Shown here piece after piece: positions 1 through 9,997 of a stretch of 64,000 nucleotides of DNA. The DNA lies in contig CM063260.1 of NCBI GenBank assembly GCA_032158295.1, positions 9,528,767 to 9,592,766 on the forward strand. Direction: 5' to 3'. The notes beneath the pieces were generated by a model that was not told the DNA's origin, did no database searches, and worked only from the letters and a program-made list of their open reading frames with translations. A program made the translations under genes and the position numbers. The DNA is from Pycnopodia helianthoides. Its lineage: Eukaryota > Echinodermata > Asteroidea > Forcipulatida > Asteriidae. How positions within the stretch are numbered: the first letter of the stretch is position 1; the number at the start of each line of letters is the position of its first letter.

Positions 1-19
1 TCTCACAGCCCCTCGCCGC

Positions 20-450
20 ATGCCTCGCCCAACATTTGATAATTTAGTGCCTAATGAAGTTCACCAAACTGACCTAATGTTTCTTCAACACGATCGCATG
101 CCCCGGGGCCGGAAGATTTACAAATACGTCCTGACCGTGGTTGATATTGCCAGCCGCTACAAAGAAGCTGAACCTTTGACTCCGCCGAGGTGGCAACTGT
201 GTTGTCCCGCATTTACACGCGTAGACCTTTAAGGTGGCCGAAGCTGCTACATGTTGACCCTTGGCGTGAGTTTATGGGCTCCGTGTCCAAACCATAGAAA
301 AACATAGTGTCACAGTCCGACGGGGTGAAAGAGAGTTGCATCGGGCGCAAGGCACCGTGGAAAGATTCAACCGAACTCTGGCAAAAAGGCTCTTTGGGCA
401 TCAGTTCGCGGTAGAGATGCGGCTCCCAGCTGATGAGAGGTCAACTGGGT
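20..450 (+). pseudogene. Polinton (Maverick) integrase, broken
   Basis: Remnant of the retroviral-type integrase carried by Polinton/Maverick self-synthesising DNA transposons. Seen: an N-terminal block with HQTDLMFLQHDR and LTVVDIASRYKEAEPLT, then (other frame, about 180-290) LLHVDPWREFMGS, then (about 290-450) HRAQGTVERFNRTLAKRLFG. The first Asp, the Asp of HVDPWREF and the Glu of GTVERFN fit the DDE catalytic triad. At least two frameshifts (near 180 and near 285) break the frame, so it is not expressible. It runs toward the PolB remnant on the opposite strand. The N-terminal chromatin/zinc part would lie left of the window. Family assignment is from recognised motifs, not a search. Confidence 0.8.
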
Positions 451-451
451 T

Positions 452-1030
452 TTTTTTCGCCGGCCTCGAGGATAGAGTACATCTTGGGTCGCAACCCCAC
501 ATACTCGGCGATGGGTCACCCGGTGCACTCGTCCTTCATCTTGCCCAGTACCTTCTTGTTTGCTGCACTGTGGAAGAAGTGCTCTTTTGGTAGCCTTTGT
601 CTGATTATAGTAAAAGTCATACATGAGGTGCTTCGAGAGGTCGAGTATGCTCATACCCACGTAGACGAGTCGGTTGAGTACCAGGCGGCTCATGTGGATC
701 TGGATCGCTGCGAGGTTGTGAGATGTTCGCCCGAGCAAAGGCCAGGCTGGTAATCAGACGCCTTAGCTTATCTTCTTCATCACTGCGCACCACTGCTTGA
801 CTTCAACCCACCTGCGGAGATTCTCCATCTTTTTGCCGAATACACTATTGTTCATGAGTTTATAGAGGTCTTTTTTTAAGTCGCTGGTTGCCTCCTTCCG
901 GCGCTCCGTGTTCATCCAGATGTAGGGCTCCATCCATGGGATCTGTTCAAAGCTAAGAGCACGGTGGATCTTTTTTTCAGGCGCATCCCGAGAGAGACAT
1001 ACAGCTGTAGATTGCGATAATGTAGCACAA
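452..1030 (-). pseudogene. Polinton DNA polymerase B, C-terminal part, broken
   Basis: C-terminal half of a protein-primed family B DNA polymerase of the Polinton type. Seen on the minus strand: NLQLYVSLGMRLKK just after the MITE, then PYIWMNTERRKEATSDL and KLMNNSVFGKKMENLRR (about 820-960), NLAAIQIHMSRLVLNR with GMSILDLSKHLMYDFYYN (about 600-720), and in another frame NKKVLGKMKDEC and EYVGLRPKMYSIL (about 460-545). The segment that should carry the DTDS metal-binding motif, between DFYYN and KKVLG, is missing. With several frame changes this marks it as dead. The 5' portion continues at 1602-1762 beyond an inserted MITE. Confidence 0.8.
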
Positions 1031-1601
1031 ATCGTCACACGTACCACGAAGTGACCTATCTGTCAAAAATCTCACATTTTTGCAAATCCGTTTTTATTCA
1101 AAACATTAGTTTACTCATTACTGTTAACATTTTCACAATTTTGCACCTCAAACGTAATATTTTCGTTATTACACTAATTAATATGACCGACGTATCACTA
1201 GAGTTGCCTTTTTGTATTTTCCGGAAGTGACCTATCTCGACACGTCACTTCACTAACGATACACAAAGCGCTATAGTCACCTATCTGGAAGCACGTAAAT
1301 GTTCACAAAATGATCTTTCGCGATGGGTCTCATGAATTGTGTTTGTGTTTGTACACAGTGCTTTGCGGGCAAAACTCCTTGTTTCAGTTTTTACAAAGTG
1401 ACGTATGTGTTTAAGAATTAATTTATAGTTAAAATAGTTGCAGGATCAATTAACAAATTAATTATAGCATAAAAATAGTATAGCAGGCTCCGAAACAGCA
1501 GTTCAAAAAATAGTGCAATTTCAATCGCGATTCTTTTGAAACACATTTTTTTGTTTGCAGTGGACGATATAGGTCACTTCGTGGTACGACCGACGATATC
1601 G
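1031..1601. mobile_element. MITE inserted in Polinton PolB
   Basis: Non-autonomous DNA transposon of about 550 bp. The left end reads CGTACCACGAAGTGACCTAT (1040-1059) and the right end (1569-1588) is its inverted copy, giving TIRs of roughly 20 bp that extend imperfectly outward through ATCGTC. A 5-bp ACGAT is present on both sides. Internal degenerate copies of the AAGTGACCTATCT motif occur near 1225 and 1275. The PolB reading on the two sides is in one frame once the insert is disregarded, which shows it arrived after the polymerase was in place. No coding potential. Confidence 0.75.
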
Positions 1602-1762
1602 TTTTTTGTCGGGAAAATTGAGAACCAACTTTTCAACCTCTCGGTGATGGTCATGCGCTCGGCGCGCCGGCACCACTTGATAGGCGGTGTACGCGTTGTG
1701 GATTTCTAAAGAGTACTCTAAGTCCACCTCAAGGATGTAGTTAAAGGCGTTAAGTTTCAATT
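1602..1762 (-). pseudogene. Polinton DNA polymerase B, upstream fragment
   Basis: Short minus-strand fragment with YILEVDLEYSLEIHNAY followed by EKLVLNFPDKKRY. This matches the conserved GYILEVDLEYP region that precedes the RNLQLY block of Polinton PolB. It joins in frame with the downstream PolB remnant across the MITE. It stops abruptly where the gypsy-like sequence begins (about 1765), so the rest of the polymerase was deleted or displaced by that element. Confidence 0.75.
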
Positions 1763-1767
1763 GGCTC

Positions 1768-3573
1768 TTATTCTTTCTGTTTGTCTTGTTTGTGTTGGAG
1801 GCGGTCGGAGATGCTATCCTTGCGAACAGAAGTGTTGCGGATCTTCAATGGTAAGTTACTCTGAACTTTCCTACCGTGGAGTATCTCAGCGGGACTGGGA
1901 ATGACACTGTCAATCGGTGTGGTGCGGATGCAAAGAAGTGCCATGTCGATATCAAATCCGCTTGCCTTAGCTTTCTTAAGCGTATTTTTAACAGTCTGAA
2001 TCATGCGTTCGATGAATCCGTTCGACTGTGGATAATGGGGCGATGATGTCACATGTGCAAATCCCCAGCTGTCGGTGAAAGCTTTGTATTGGCTTGAGTC
2101 AAAATGTCTCCCGTTGTCGCTGATGATTTTTTCAGGTATGCCTTGCTCAGAGAACAGTCGTTTGGTTGCGGTTACAACAGCATCGCTGGTGCAATGTAGT
2201 GGCATTTTGCGAATGAAGGGGAACTTTGAGTAGTAATCTGCCACTATCAAATAGTTGGCACCATCAAAGTGAAACAAATCAGTACCGAGTACCTGCCATG
2301 GTCTTGTTGGTATTTCGTGTGGCATTATAGTTTCTTTTGTCTGTGTTCGCTGGTACTCTTGGCACGTTGGGCACTGTCTGACTGTTTCCTCAATGCGTTT
2401 ATTGATGTCCAACCAATACACACAGTCCTTGGCGCGTAATTTGGTCTTTTCCATGCCCAGATGGCCTTCATGCAGCTTAGCCAAAACATAGTCATACATA
2501 GTGTCGGGGATGACTACGCGTTCTCCCTTGAGGATAAGACCATTTTCTACCGAGAGTTCATCACGGAATGGCCAGTATGCTCGGAGTGGTTTGGGTAGTT
2601 CTTTCATTTTCTCTGGCCAGCCGGTTACAATGGTCTCTTTCAGTTCAGCTAAGGTGTTGTCCTTTGCTGTGCCAAGCTTTATCTTGCTGAGGCGCTCAGC
2701 AGAAAACTGCACGAAGTGGATATGGAGATCGAGATCGATGTGCGTGTTTGTAGCACTTGGGCGGCGGGACAAACTGTCTACGAGCAGAATTTCTTTCCCC
2801 GGACGGTATACGATTGTAGCATTGTACGGATGTAGGGGTAACAACATGTGTTGAAGACGGGGTGGTGCTGATCGAAGTGCCTTTTGATGTATCATTTCAA
2901 GGGGTTTGTGGTCTGATTCCACATGAAAGTGCTTTCCATAAATGTAGGTGTGGAATCTTTCACAGCCAAACACCACTGCAAGCAACTCTCGCTCAATGTT
3001 CGCGTATCGTTGTTCGGTTTCGCTTGGCGACTTCGATGCGTACGCTATTGGTTTGTCATCCTGTATAAGGGCTGCTCCAACCCCGCGTGATGATGCATCA
3101 ACTTGGAGAACAGTTTTCTTGTTCGGATCGAAGAAGGTGAGTATCGAGTCTTCACAGACATGACTCTTGATTTTGTCAAAGGCTTGTTGATGTGATGCAT
3201 TCCACTCAAACTGTGTATCCTTTTTAAGCAATGAGCGGAGATCGGCAGTGTGATCAGACAGCCTCGGGATGAATGGGCTTAGGTATGTGACCATTCCAAG
3301 AAATTCCCGCAGCTCTGTTTTGTTTTGCGGGGATTTCAGGCTCTTGATGTCTGCAACTTTGCCCAGGTCGGGATGGACGCCATGTTTGTCGTACACCATT
3401 CCGAAGAATGTGATTTGTGGTGTTTTGATAGCGCATTTTTGCCTGTTCAACATGAGTCCATTTACAGCTGTAACTTTCATTACATTGTGCAGATTTTGGT
3501 CGTGTTCTTGCACAGTTTTCCCATACACTGCTATGTCATCGGCAATACCCACAGTGCCGGGACACTGGGTCAA
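1768..3573 (-). pseudogene. pol: Ty3/gypsy pol: RT C-terminus, RNase H, integrase
   Basis: 601-codon open frame with the downstream half of a Ty3/gypsy polyprotein. Order seen: end of RT palm with ADDIAVYG and the RT thumb (FLGMVTYLSPFIPRL), RNase H (LQVDASSRGVGAALIQ, then ERELLAVVFGCERF and ESDHKPLEMI), integrase zinc-binding HEGHLG with CPTCQ, and integrase core GTDLFHFDGANYL, ISDNGRHFD, SNGFIERM carrying the DDE acids. It ends with a charged tail at 1768, right against Polinton PolB sequence, with no recognisable 3' LTR. The upstream half is separated from it by a partial tandem duplication with frameshifts, so the polyprotein is not intact. The recent look of this frame (no internal stops) suggests a fairly young copy. 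Confidence 0.9.
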
Positions 3574-3987
3574 TATGTGACCATTCCAAGAAATTCCCGC
3601 AGCTCTTTCATTACATTGTGCAGATTTTGGTCGTGTTCTTGCACAGTTTTCCCATACACTGCTATGTCATCGGCAATACCCACAGTGCCGGGACACTGGG
3701 TCAATATGTGACCATTCCAAGAAATTCCCGCAGCTCTGTTTTGTTTTGCGGGATTTCAGGCTCTTGATGTCTGCAACTTTGCCCAGGTCGGGATGGACGC
3801 CATGTTTGTCGTACACCATTCCGAAGAATGTGATTTGTGGTGTTTTGATAGCGCATTTTTGCCTGTTCAACATGAGTCCATTTTCAGCTGTAACTTTCAT
3901 TACATTGTGCAGATTTTGGTCGTGTTCTTGCACAGTTTTCCCATACACTGCTATGTCATCGGCAATACCCACAGTGCCGGGACACTT
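3274..3987 (-). repeat. Tandem duplication inside gypsy RT
   Basis: Three copies of the RT palm segment lie head to tail. One full copy is at about 3283-3569, an internally deleted copy at about 3577-3703, and a near-full copy at about 3713-3987. Each ends with the same CAGTGCCGGGACAC block and begins with the GTGACCATTCCAAG block. The near-full copy has one base fewer in a G run (GCGGGATT versus GCGGGGATT), which shifts its frame. The duplication separates the gag/protease/RT N-terminal frame from the RT/RNase H/integrase frame. It could be a true slippage event or an assembly artefact. Confidence 0.85.
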
Positions 3988-5821
3988 CTAAAGGATTTGG
4001 TCCATTCTGTGTTGAAATACATCCTGGCTCATGAAAAGTCCAAATGGCATGCGTTTGTAGCAGTATCGACCAAATGGACTATTGAATGTGGTGAGAAGTG
4101 AGCTTTCTTCGTCTAGCTTAACTGACCAATAGCCATTGTTGGCATCAAGTTTGCTGAAGTATTGCGCACCAGCGAATTTGTGGGTGATTTCCTCAACTGT
4201 GGGTGTTTTGTGGTGGTTACGCTTAATCGATGCGTTTAAGTCTTTGGGGTCAAGGCAGATGCGAAGTTTGCCATATGGTCGCCTTGAAACAACCATACTG
4301 CTCACCCAATCGGTAGGTTCTGTCACTTTGCGTATGACGCCCTGCTGCTCCATGCTTTCTAGCTCCGTTTTTAGCTCATCTCTGATGTGGATGGAGCACT
4401 TGCGAGGGGCGTGCATGGTAGGCATTGGATTGTCTTTGAGCACGATGTGATACTCTCCAGGAAAGTTTCCTATTTTGTCGAACTGTTCTGGATACTGCTC
4501 TGTCAACTCTCGGATAGAGTTGATTGGTTTGTCACATTGTGTAGTGATTTCACAATGCAGGGTGATAAGCCCAAGGTTGCGTGAACTCGGAAGTCCAATT
4601 ATGGCAGGACGCTCTGAGTCGACTATGTAGAACTCTGCGTCTATCCAACGACCCTTGTTGTATCTACATGGGAGCGTGATTGAACCATACTGTGGAATTT
4701 TGGATCCGTTGAAAGCGGTTAGGGTTGTTTGCAAGTTCTTCACACAACTCTTTATTGGAAATCCTTCAGTATCTAGATTGCCAGGGTACACACGTCTGAA
4801 CATCCGGACAGGTAAAGTGTTTCCCTGTGCACCGGTGTCCACCTTTGCTCGAATGTTTACCAGCGTGTTGTCTCGTTTAACTTGGACGTATGTGATGGCT
4901 TGATCACGAGTGTCAGACGGCTGAGCTGCACTGATGTTAGATACGAGTATTGTGTGAAGGGTCATATCCTCAAATTGATCCTCGAAGTCGTAGTAATCGT
5001 CGTACTGGTAGACTGAGTGCACATCTTTCTGAGGAGGCTTTGGTGTGCGTGATCTCGATCTCAATTGACCTCGCTTGCCTTTTTTGTCACGAGATCGGGA
5101 TCGAGATCTGTTGCTGTCACGACGGGATGATCCTGTTTCGAAGGATGTGTCCTTATTGGTTGATCGGCACACACTTTCCCAGTGATGTTGCTTGTTGAAT
5201 TTGCGACATGTGGATTTGTAAGCGGGGCAATTTTCACGCTGTTGGAATGAGTGGTAGCGTCCACAGTTACGACATTTGTTGGACTTGCGAACATCATGCA
5301 CAGGGATGTCTGTGCTCTGCATGTGTGTCAATTCTTTCATGTGCGTTACCGATGCTTCATGTGTGCGGCCTAACTCGATTGCCTGATCCAACGTGAGTGT
5401 CTTTGGTTTACCAAGGAGCTTCTTTTGTAGGCCTGGGTGTCGCGTTCCTGTGATAAGTTGGTCAAGTAATCTGTCTTTGAGTTCTTCATCATCTTTGAAG
5501 TCACATGTGTATGTTTGAAACTTGAGCCTTGAGACAAAGTCATCGATGCTCTCCTTGTCTTGTTGCACAAACTTTTGTAAGGAGAGGCGTGCAATGCGAA
5601 AGTTTTGTTTCGGATTGATCTGGGTCTCAAAGTTCTCATCTGGGTCTCAAAGTTCTGCGAAGGCCTTGATCTCCCATGAACAGCAGTATGTAGTCCACTT
5701 GCTTGTCAGATTGCACATTCTTTATTGCAAAGTACATGTCACACTGTTGTTTGAAAAGCTTTATAGCATTTGCTTGATCAGAGTGTGACCAGTCCATTTT
5801 GGGTACATATGACTCAGCCAT
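3988..5821 (-). pseudogene. gag-pol: Ty3/gypsy gag, protease and RT N-terminus
   Basis: Upstream half of the gypsy element. It starts at MAESYVPKMDWSH (ATG at 5819-5821). The gag-like part has a zinc-knuckle-like Cys/His cluster (KCRNCGRYH, then CPAYKSTC and HHWESVC), followed by an Arg/Ser-rich stretch. The aspartic protease shows KVDTGAQGNTLP and later IIGLPSSRNLGL. The RT fingers/palm show LDPKDLNASIKRNH, YFSKLDANNGYW and MPFGLFMSQDVFQ. A 20-bp direct duplication near 5618-5656 shifts the frame inside gag, so the first 60 codons are out of frame with the rest. Downstream it runs into the RT tandem duplication. No convincing LTR or primer-binding site was found upstream. Confidence 0.88.
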
Positions 5822-6499
5822 CTTGGAAGTGGTATAGTAGTCAGTTCATGTGCAATAAAATATAACGGCTGGAGAAGGAGACTAGCATCCAGGCGAGTGG
5901 CACTTTCGCGGTTTACTCATCACGTGACATGATCCAAAATGGCGACTGAGTTTATTTTACTTGAAGTAGCGTTGATTATGTTTGGTGTAGGCAATATAAG
6001 CTAAGTTAAAACAGTATTATGTAGCACCACTGTCGTCCTAAGCAATGCACAGGGCAGTGAAGCAACTGTTCTAGTAGTTTTACATGCAAAAACTCACAGA
6101 TTTCTGTCCGATCTTTGGTGATTTGGTCGAAGCTATGTCGTACGTGTCTCCGTGATTTGTGGAGAGTCCGTGGATGTCCTGTTTTGTGGCCTGACGTTTT
6201 ATGGTAGTAAACAACCATGAAATGTTATATTTTCTAGTCAGATAGGCTCTGGTTTAGGTCCGATGCTTTACAGCTGCCACCATGTAAAGATGCAGGGCAG
6301 ATCATATCATAAAGACTCTGTGAGAGGCGGTGTTATTCTGGACTCAACTCCGTGTGTGTTTATTAATAAGGACTCCTGACATGTCTCAGCTATACATGTT
6401 ATGCAAAGGGCGCCACCTCTTGGTGGTTGTTATACATGGGAAGCACTGGGTATGTTACACACACCAAACCTCAGAAATTATTATGAAAAATATTCATGC
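5822..6499. other. Flank of the gypsy element, unassigned
   Basis: Expected place for the 5' untranslated region and LTR of the minus-strand gypsy copy. The sequence is unique-looking and no LTR pair can be drawn, because there is no matching copy on the 1.7-kb side. No gene seen. Confidence 0.4.
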
Positions 6500-6695
6500 A
6501 TTGATCGTTTCTCAGACTCAACTTTTGGGAAGAGAACATTTTTCAAAACCATATAATCTCGAAGGGAACCCTTTCTCAAAATAGTTGTACCATCGACACC
6601 TGCAGTGCTTTTTACCAAGTAAGTTGTTATTTATTTGTTTATTTAAATTTTTTTTTTTTTTTTTAGTGTTTACCAATCTATGACTATACCTTTAA
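6500..6695 (-). mobile_element. MITE fragment (TTAA family, 59.3-kb type)
   Basis: Contains TTTACCAAGTAAGTTGTT and ends TTTACCAATCTATGACTATACCTTTAA. This is the reverse of the termini of the element at 59328-59677. The other end is lost. Confidence 0.5.
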
Positions 6696-6821
6696 TAATT
6701 CTTATGACCATCATCAATTGTAATCAAAATATCATAAATTATCACTCATCACCAAATATTTGAAATGTTTTATGTTGAAACTGTTGAAAACACATACACT
6801 GCTAAGTGAAGTTGACATTTT

Positions 6822-7095
6822 AACCTTTGGCCTGCTTTAAAACGTTCTTTGCGTGATTAACTTACCGATGCAGTGTGCGATCCATGATTGCCTTGGCTGC
6901 CCGTTGCAATAGAGTCACAACATGACATTCGATTTTTGTAAAACATATTTTGAGATAGTTGGGTACAATGTACGTCAATTGTTGACGTCCTGCTTGTTTA
7001 CATTGTTATAGTTTGCTAATAAATCGTGCGCCAATGTCAAGAACAATCAGATTTTTGGCATGCACACTACATCACGTGATCGTGAGTTCTAGTCC
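6822..7095 (+). repeat. Dispersed repeat, copy 1
   Basis: Diverged copy of the sequence at 24390-24665. Both contain GTGATTAACTTACCG(A/T)TGCAGTGTG, then a GAGTCACAA block, a CTTGTTTAC block, and end with a (CA)CGTGAT...AGTCCT block. Same orientation in both. No coding potential; probably an old non-autonomous element. Confidence 0.55.
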
Positions 7096-7495
7096 TGCCA
7101 GCACAAAAACAGTTTCGATGGAATGAAATATCATTTCGAGGAAACAATTTTTTTTCAGGGAAAATTGTATGCTTTTTTTAAGGGGTCTTTAGTTTAATCC
7201 TTTCACAGGAGCTGCATATTGAATTGAGGGTAGTGATATTTGCAGTTTTTGTTTTACCCATTCTTTTTTCTGCTTGCGCTGTCATTTTAGGGGCTCTGTT
7301 TTAAGTAACTCCAAGAAACGATTTTTTCTTTGACCCAAAAGTACAAAGCCAGGAAACAGTATTCTAAGTAAAAAACCACTTCCATATATGAAATTGTTGT
7401 AAAAAAAAAAGTGGACGACAATAATAAAAGAAGTAAAACAAAGCTTTACATTTATACCGCGCTTAATACTACGAATCTATTAAGCGCTAAAGAAT

Positions 7496-7638
7496 TTCAC
7501 TATTTTCTCGTGACCTCGATGACCAATTGAGCTCAAATTTTCACAGGTTTGTTATTTCATGTATTATGATTAATCACACACCATGAACTTTGTTTGCGAC
7601 TGTTTGTCGGCTCTACCAATCCTGTATAGTACATTTAA
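7496..7638 (-). mobile_element. Truncated TTAA MITE
   Basis: Matches half of the element at 57971-58333: shared CTCGTGACCTCGATGACCAA block and a terminal CCTGTATAGTACATTTAA. Confidence 0.6.
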
Positions 7639-9299
7639 ATAGCACCATGTAATGCCTTTTCAAAGTGCTGTGGAGGGAGTGAAGGAACAACAGATGAAGC
7701 TAAACAAGAATCAAACGAATCATTGTTTTTAGGTAACTACGCAAGTTGTTTTTGTCGATGTTGATTCCATTATATATATATATTTTTTGTATCCACACAG
7801 TGTAACCGTACTCAATGTATGTAATATTGCTATCGTCGGAATAATAAACTATGAGTAGTAATGATCTGTGTGGATCTTCACTTTCTCCGCTGTGGGTTTG
7901 ATTGCAACACACAAACCGTAATCATTTGCAAACCAAAATTCAATGCACCTGGGATTTACTCGTGATATATACTAACAACGATTAACCGTTTAACCCAAGG
8001 TCGAGCAAACAGTTCCCATGGTAACAGCTAGCCACTGATAAATTGATTTTTATAAAAAATATATTTTGTCAATATCATTATAATTATTATTATTGTTAAT
8101 TTTTTTTGGGGGGTGGGGGGTGGGAGAAGTTAGACAACTTGTTGGCGATCGAATGCAGCGTTACAAAGAAACAGGCAAAAGTTACATGGGTAAGGTCCTT
8201 GCGAATTAATCAAATTGTAATTAAAAACCAGCATTTTATTAAAATAAAATAAAACCATAAAACTTAAGTGTGACAAATAACTGGCTCATAACCATTTAAG
8301 GTGTTAGCGTTCACGTTGGACGTTGAAAGTAATCTCTTTCCAATGGTCCGAGTTTATTTGACTTTTAGTTGGTTATTGTTCATATCTAATCATTGGGGAA
8401 GACAAAAAACACCCTTTGGCAAAATCTGTAGAATTTGTTGTTGTTGCTCTAACCGTAAATTGACCCAACAAGTACAGAAACACTTATAATCGTACAATTT
8501 GTTTATACAATAACAATTTATTTTCATTCATTTCCAAAAAAATATTATTAAAGTAAAAGCTACATTTGTTTATAGTAACCACCAAATCTGATGGTAGTTC
8601 CAAACTAGTATTGCATATGTTTTAGGGGTGGCAGTGGCTGAGGGGGAGGAGTTAGCCACCGAAAGGCAGCACACATGTTCTGACCAACTATTTTTCTTTT
8701 TTAATAACACATAGTTACTGTAATCTCTATCTTTTGGTATCATCTACCATAATAATGTGAGTCTTAACTTTGAACGCAGCTTCTCCTGAAACATTATAAT
8801 TAATCAACGTTATCAATAAGCACAACATATGATCATTTAAACAAAAACTATGGCAGGAAACACTTATGTGTACGTAGTGTACCACTTATCTGCCTTTATG
8901 TCAGCAGGGTTTTTTCCAAACAGATTGTGACCTTTTTAAAAAAATACCCGAACCCACCTAAAAGTCTTTCAACATGTGAATGGACAATGATTTTACATGT
9001 TTTAATCACCTTGCTCTATGGTTTGATCCATTTTTAGTGCACTAACGTAAAATGGTGATAATTTGATCGGGTAGAAAACATCATTCACTTGATCCATACT
9101 TTCATAACATTTATTACTAATCTTAGGCCTAAATACATAACCTTTCTCAACTCTCTACTCCGTTTAAGTTACTCATTCGCTGCACGTTTTTTGACTTGTT
9201 TCCCCATAATGTTACTGAGGAGCAATATTGAAGATAACTATTCAGGAAGAAGTAAAAACAAGTTGGTTGTAAAATTCGACATTGTCAGGCAATGTTGTC
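7639..9299. other. AT-rich intergenic, no gene seen
   Basis: Short AT-rich ORFs only, none with recognisable motifs or splice context. One G-run near 8108. It lies downstream of the MASP-like gene. Confidence 0.5.
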
Positions 9300-9305
9300 T
9301 TTATT
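9300..9305 (-). terminator. Candidate polyadenylation signal of MASP-like gene
   Basis: AATAAA on the minus strand about 500 bp beyond the MASP stop codon. It is the first canonical hexamer found downstream. AT-rich context makes chance occurrence likely. Confidence 0.3.
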
Positions 9306-9806
9306 TCCGGATCTAAACATAAATGCTTTGTAATGTGTTAAAGAGAAACGAGTGGAGAAATAAACATAATTAAGAGAAAATTACAAAAAACGTCAAAAAA
9401 AATATCCACAATTGTTTTCTCTTAACTGCACCCTACAAAAAGAGGCCAATATGAAAAAAAGAGGATTAGTCATGAGTAACGTAAGCTAACGTTACTTGTG
9501 TATATCGATAAATTATGTTTTTGTCGTTATTCAGGGTAGATTTGTCTCAATATAAGGGATAAACTTGTATGCAACTTATAATATATAACTAAGAGAATCA
9601 AAAAGCAAGAATAGAAAATAGCGAACTTATAGAAAAGACATCGAACATACGCAATTTACTTTTAATCTGTTTTTGGTGCTGGCCATCTTCATTTTGCTTG
9701 CGTGAAAATGGTGATAAGATGATCAGGTTGAGCAAAACAGTTAAACATTATTTTGCCGTTGTTTTTCCCACATTTGTTTAGTTTTAGTCGACACAACACT
9801 GTTGGC

Positions 9807-9997
9807 TTAACGCTCAACCATTATTTTAGATTGTATCCAATCTACGAAGTTCTCTACGCGCACATACACACCATACTTGTTTTCAAATCCGCATCCTTCA
9901 CCCCACGATACCATTCCGTATGTAAAATAGCGATTGGTGGTGGAGTCTCGTAGCATGAGCGGGCCCCCGCTGTCCCCCCTACAAGCGTCACGTCCAC
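9807..9997 (-). CDS. MASP: MASP exon: catalytic Ser, stop codon
   Basis: [16 protein letters not shown], then [16 protein letters not shown] and VDWIQ; stop TAA at 9807-9809. The active Ser codon is AGC, and the residue equivalent to chymotrypsin 225 is Tyr. Acceptor CTAATCAG. Too short to be seen as a long ORF. Confidence 0.92.

Noticed and set aside
2501..5198. Plus-strand ORFs over the gypsy element
   Set aside because: Antisense shadows of the minus-strand gag-pol frames.
5822..6380. 5' LTR of the gypsy element
   Set aside because: No second copy to define an LTR and no clear primer-binding site next to gag.
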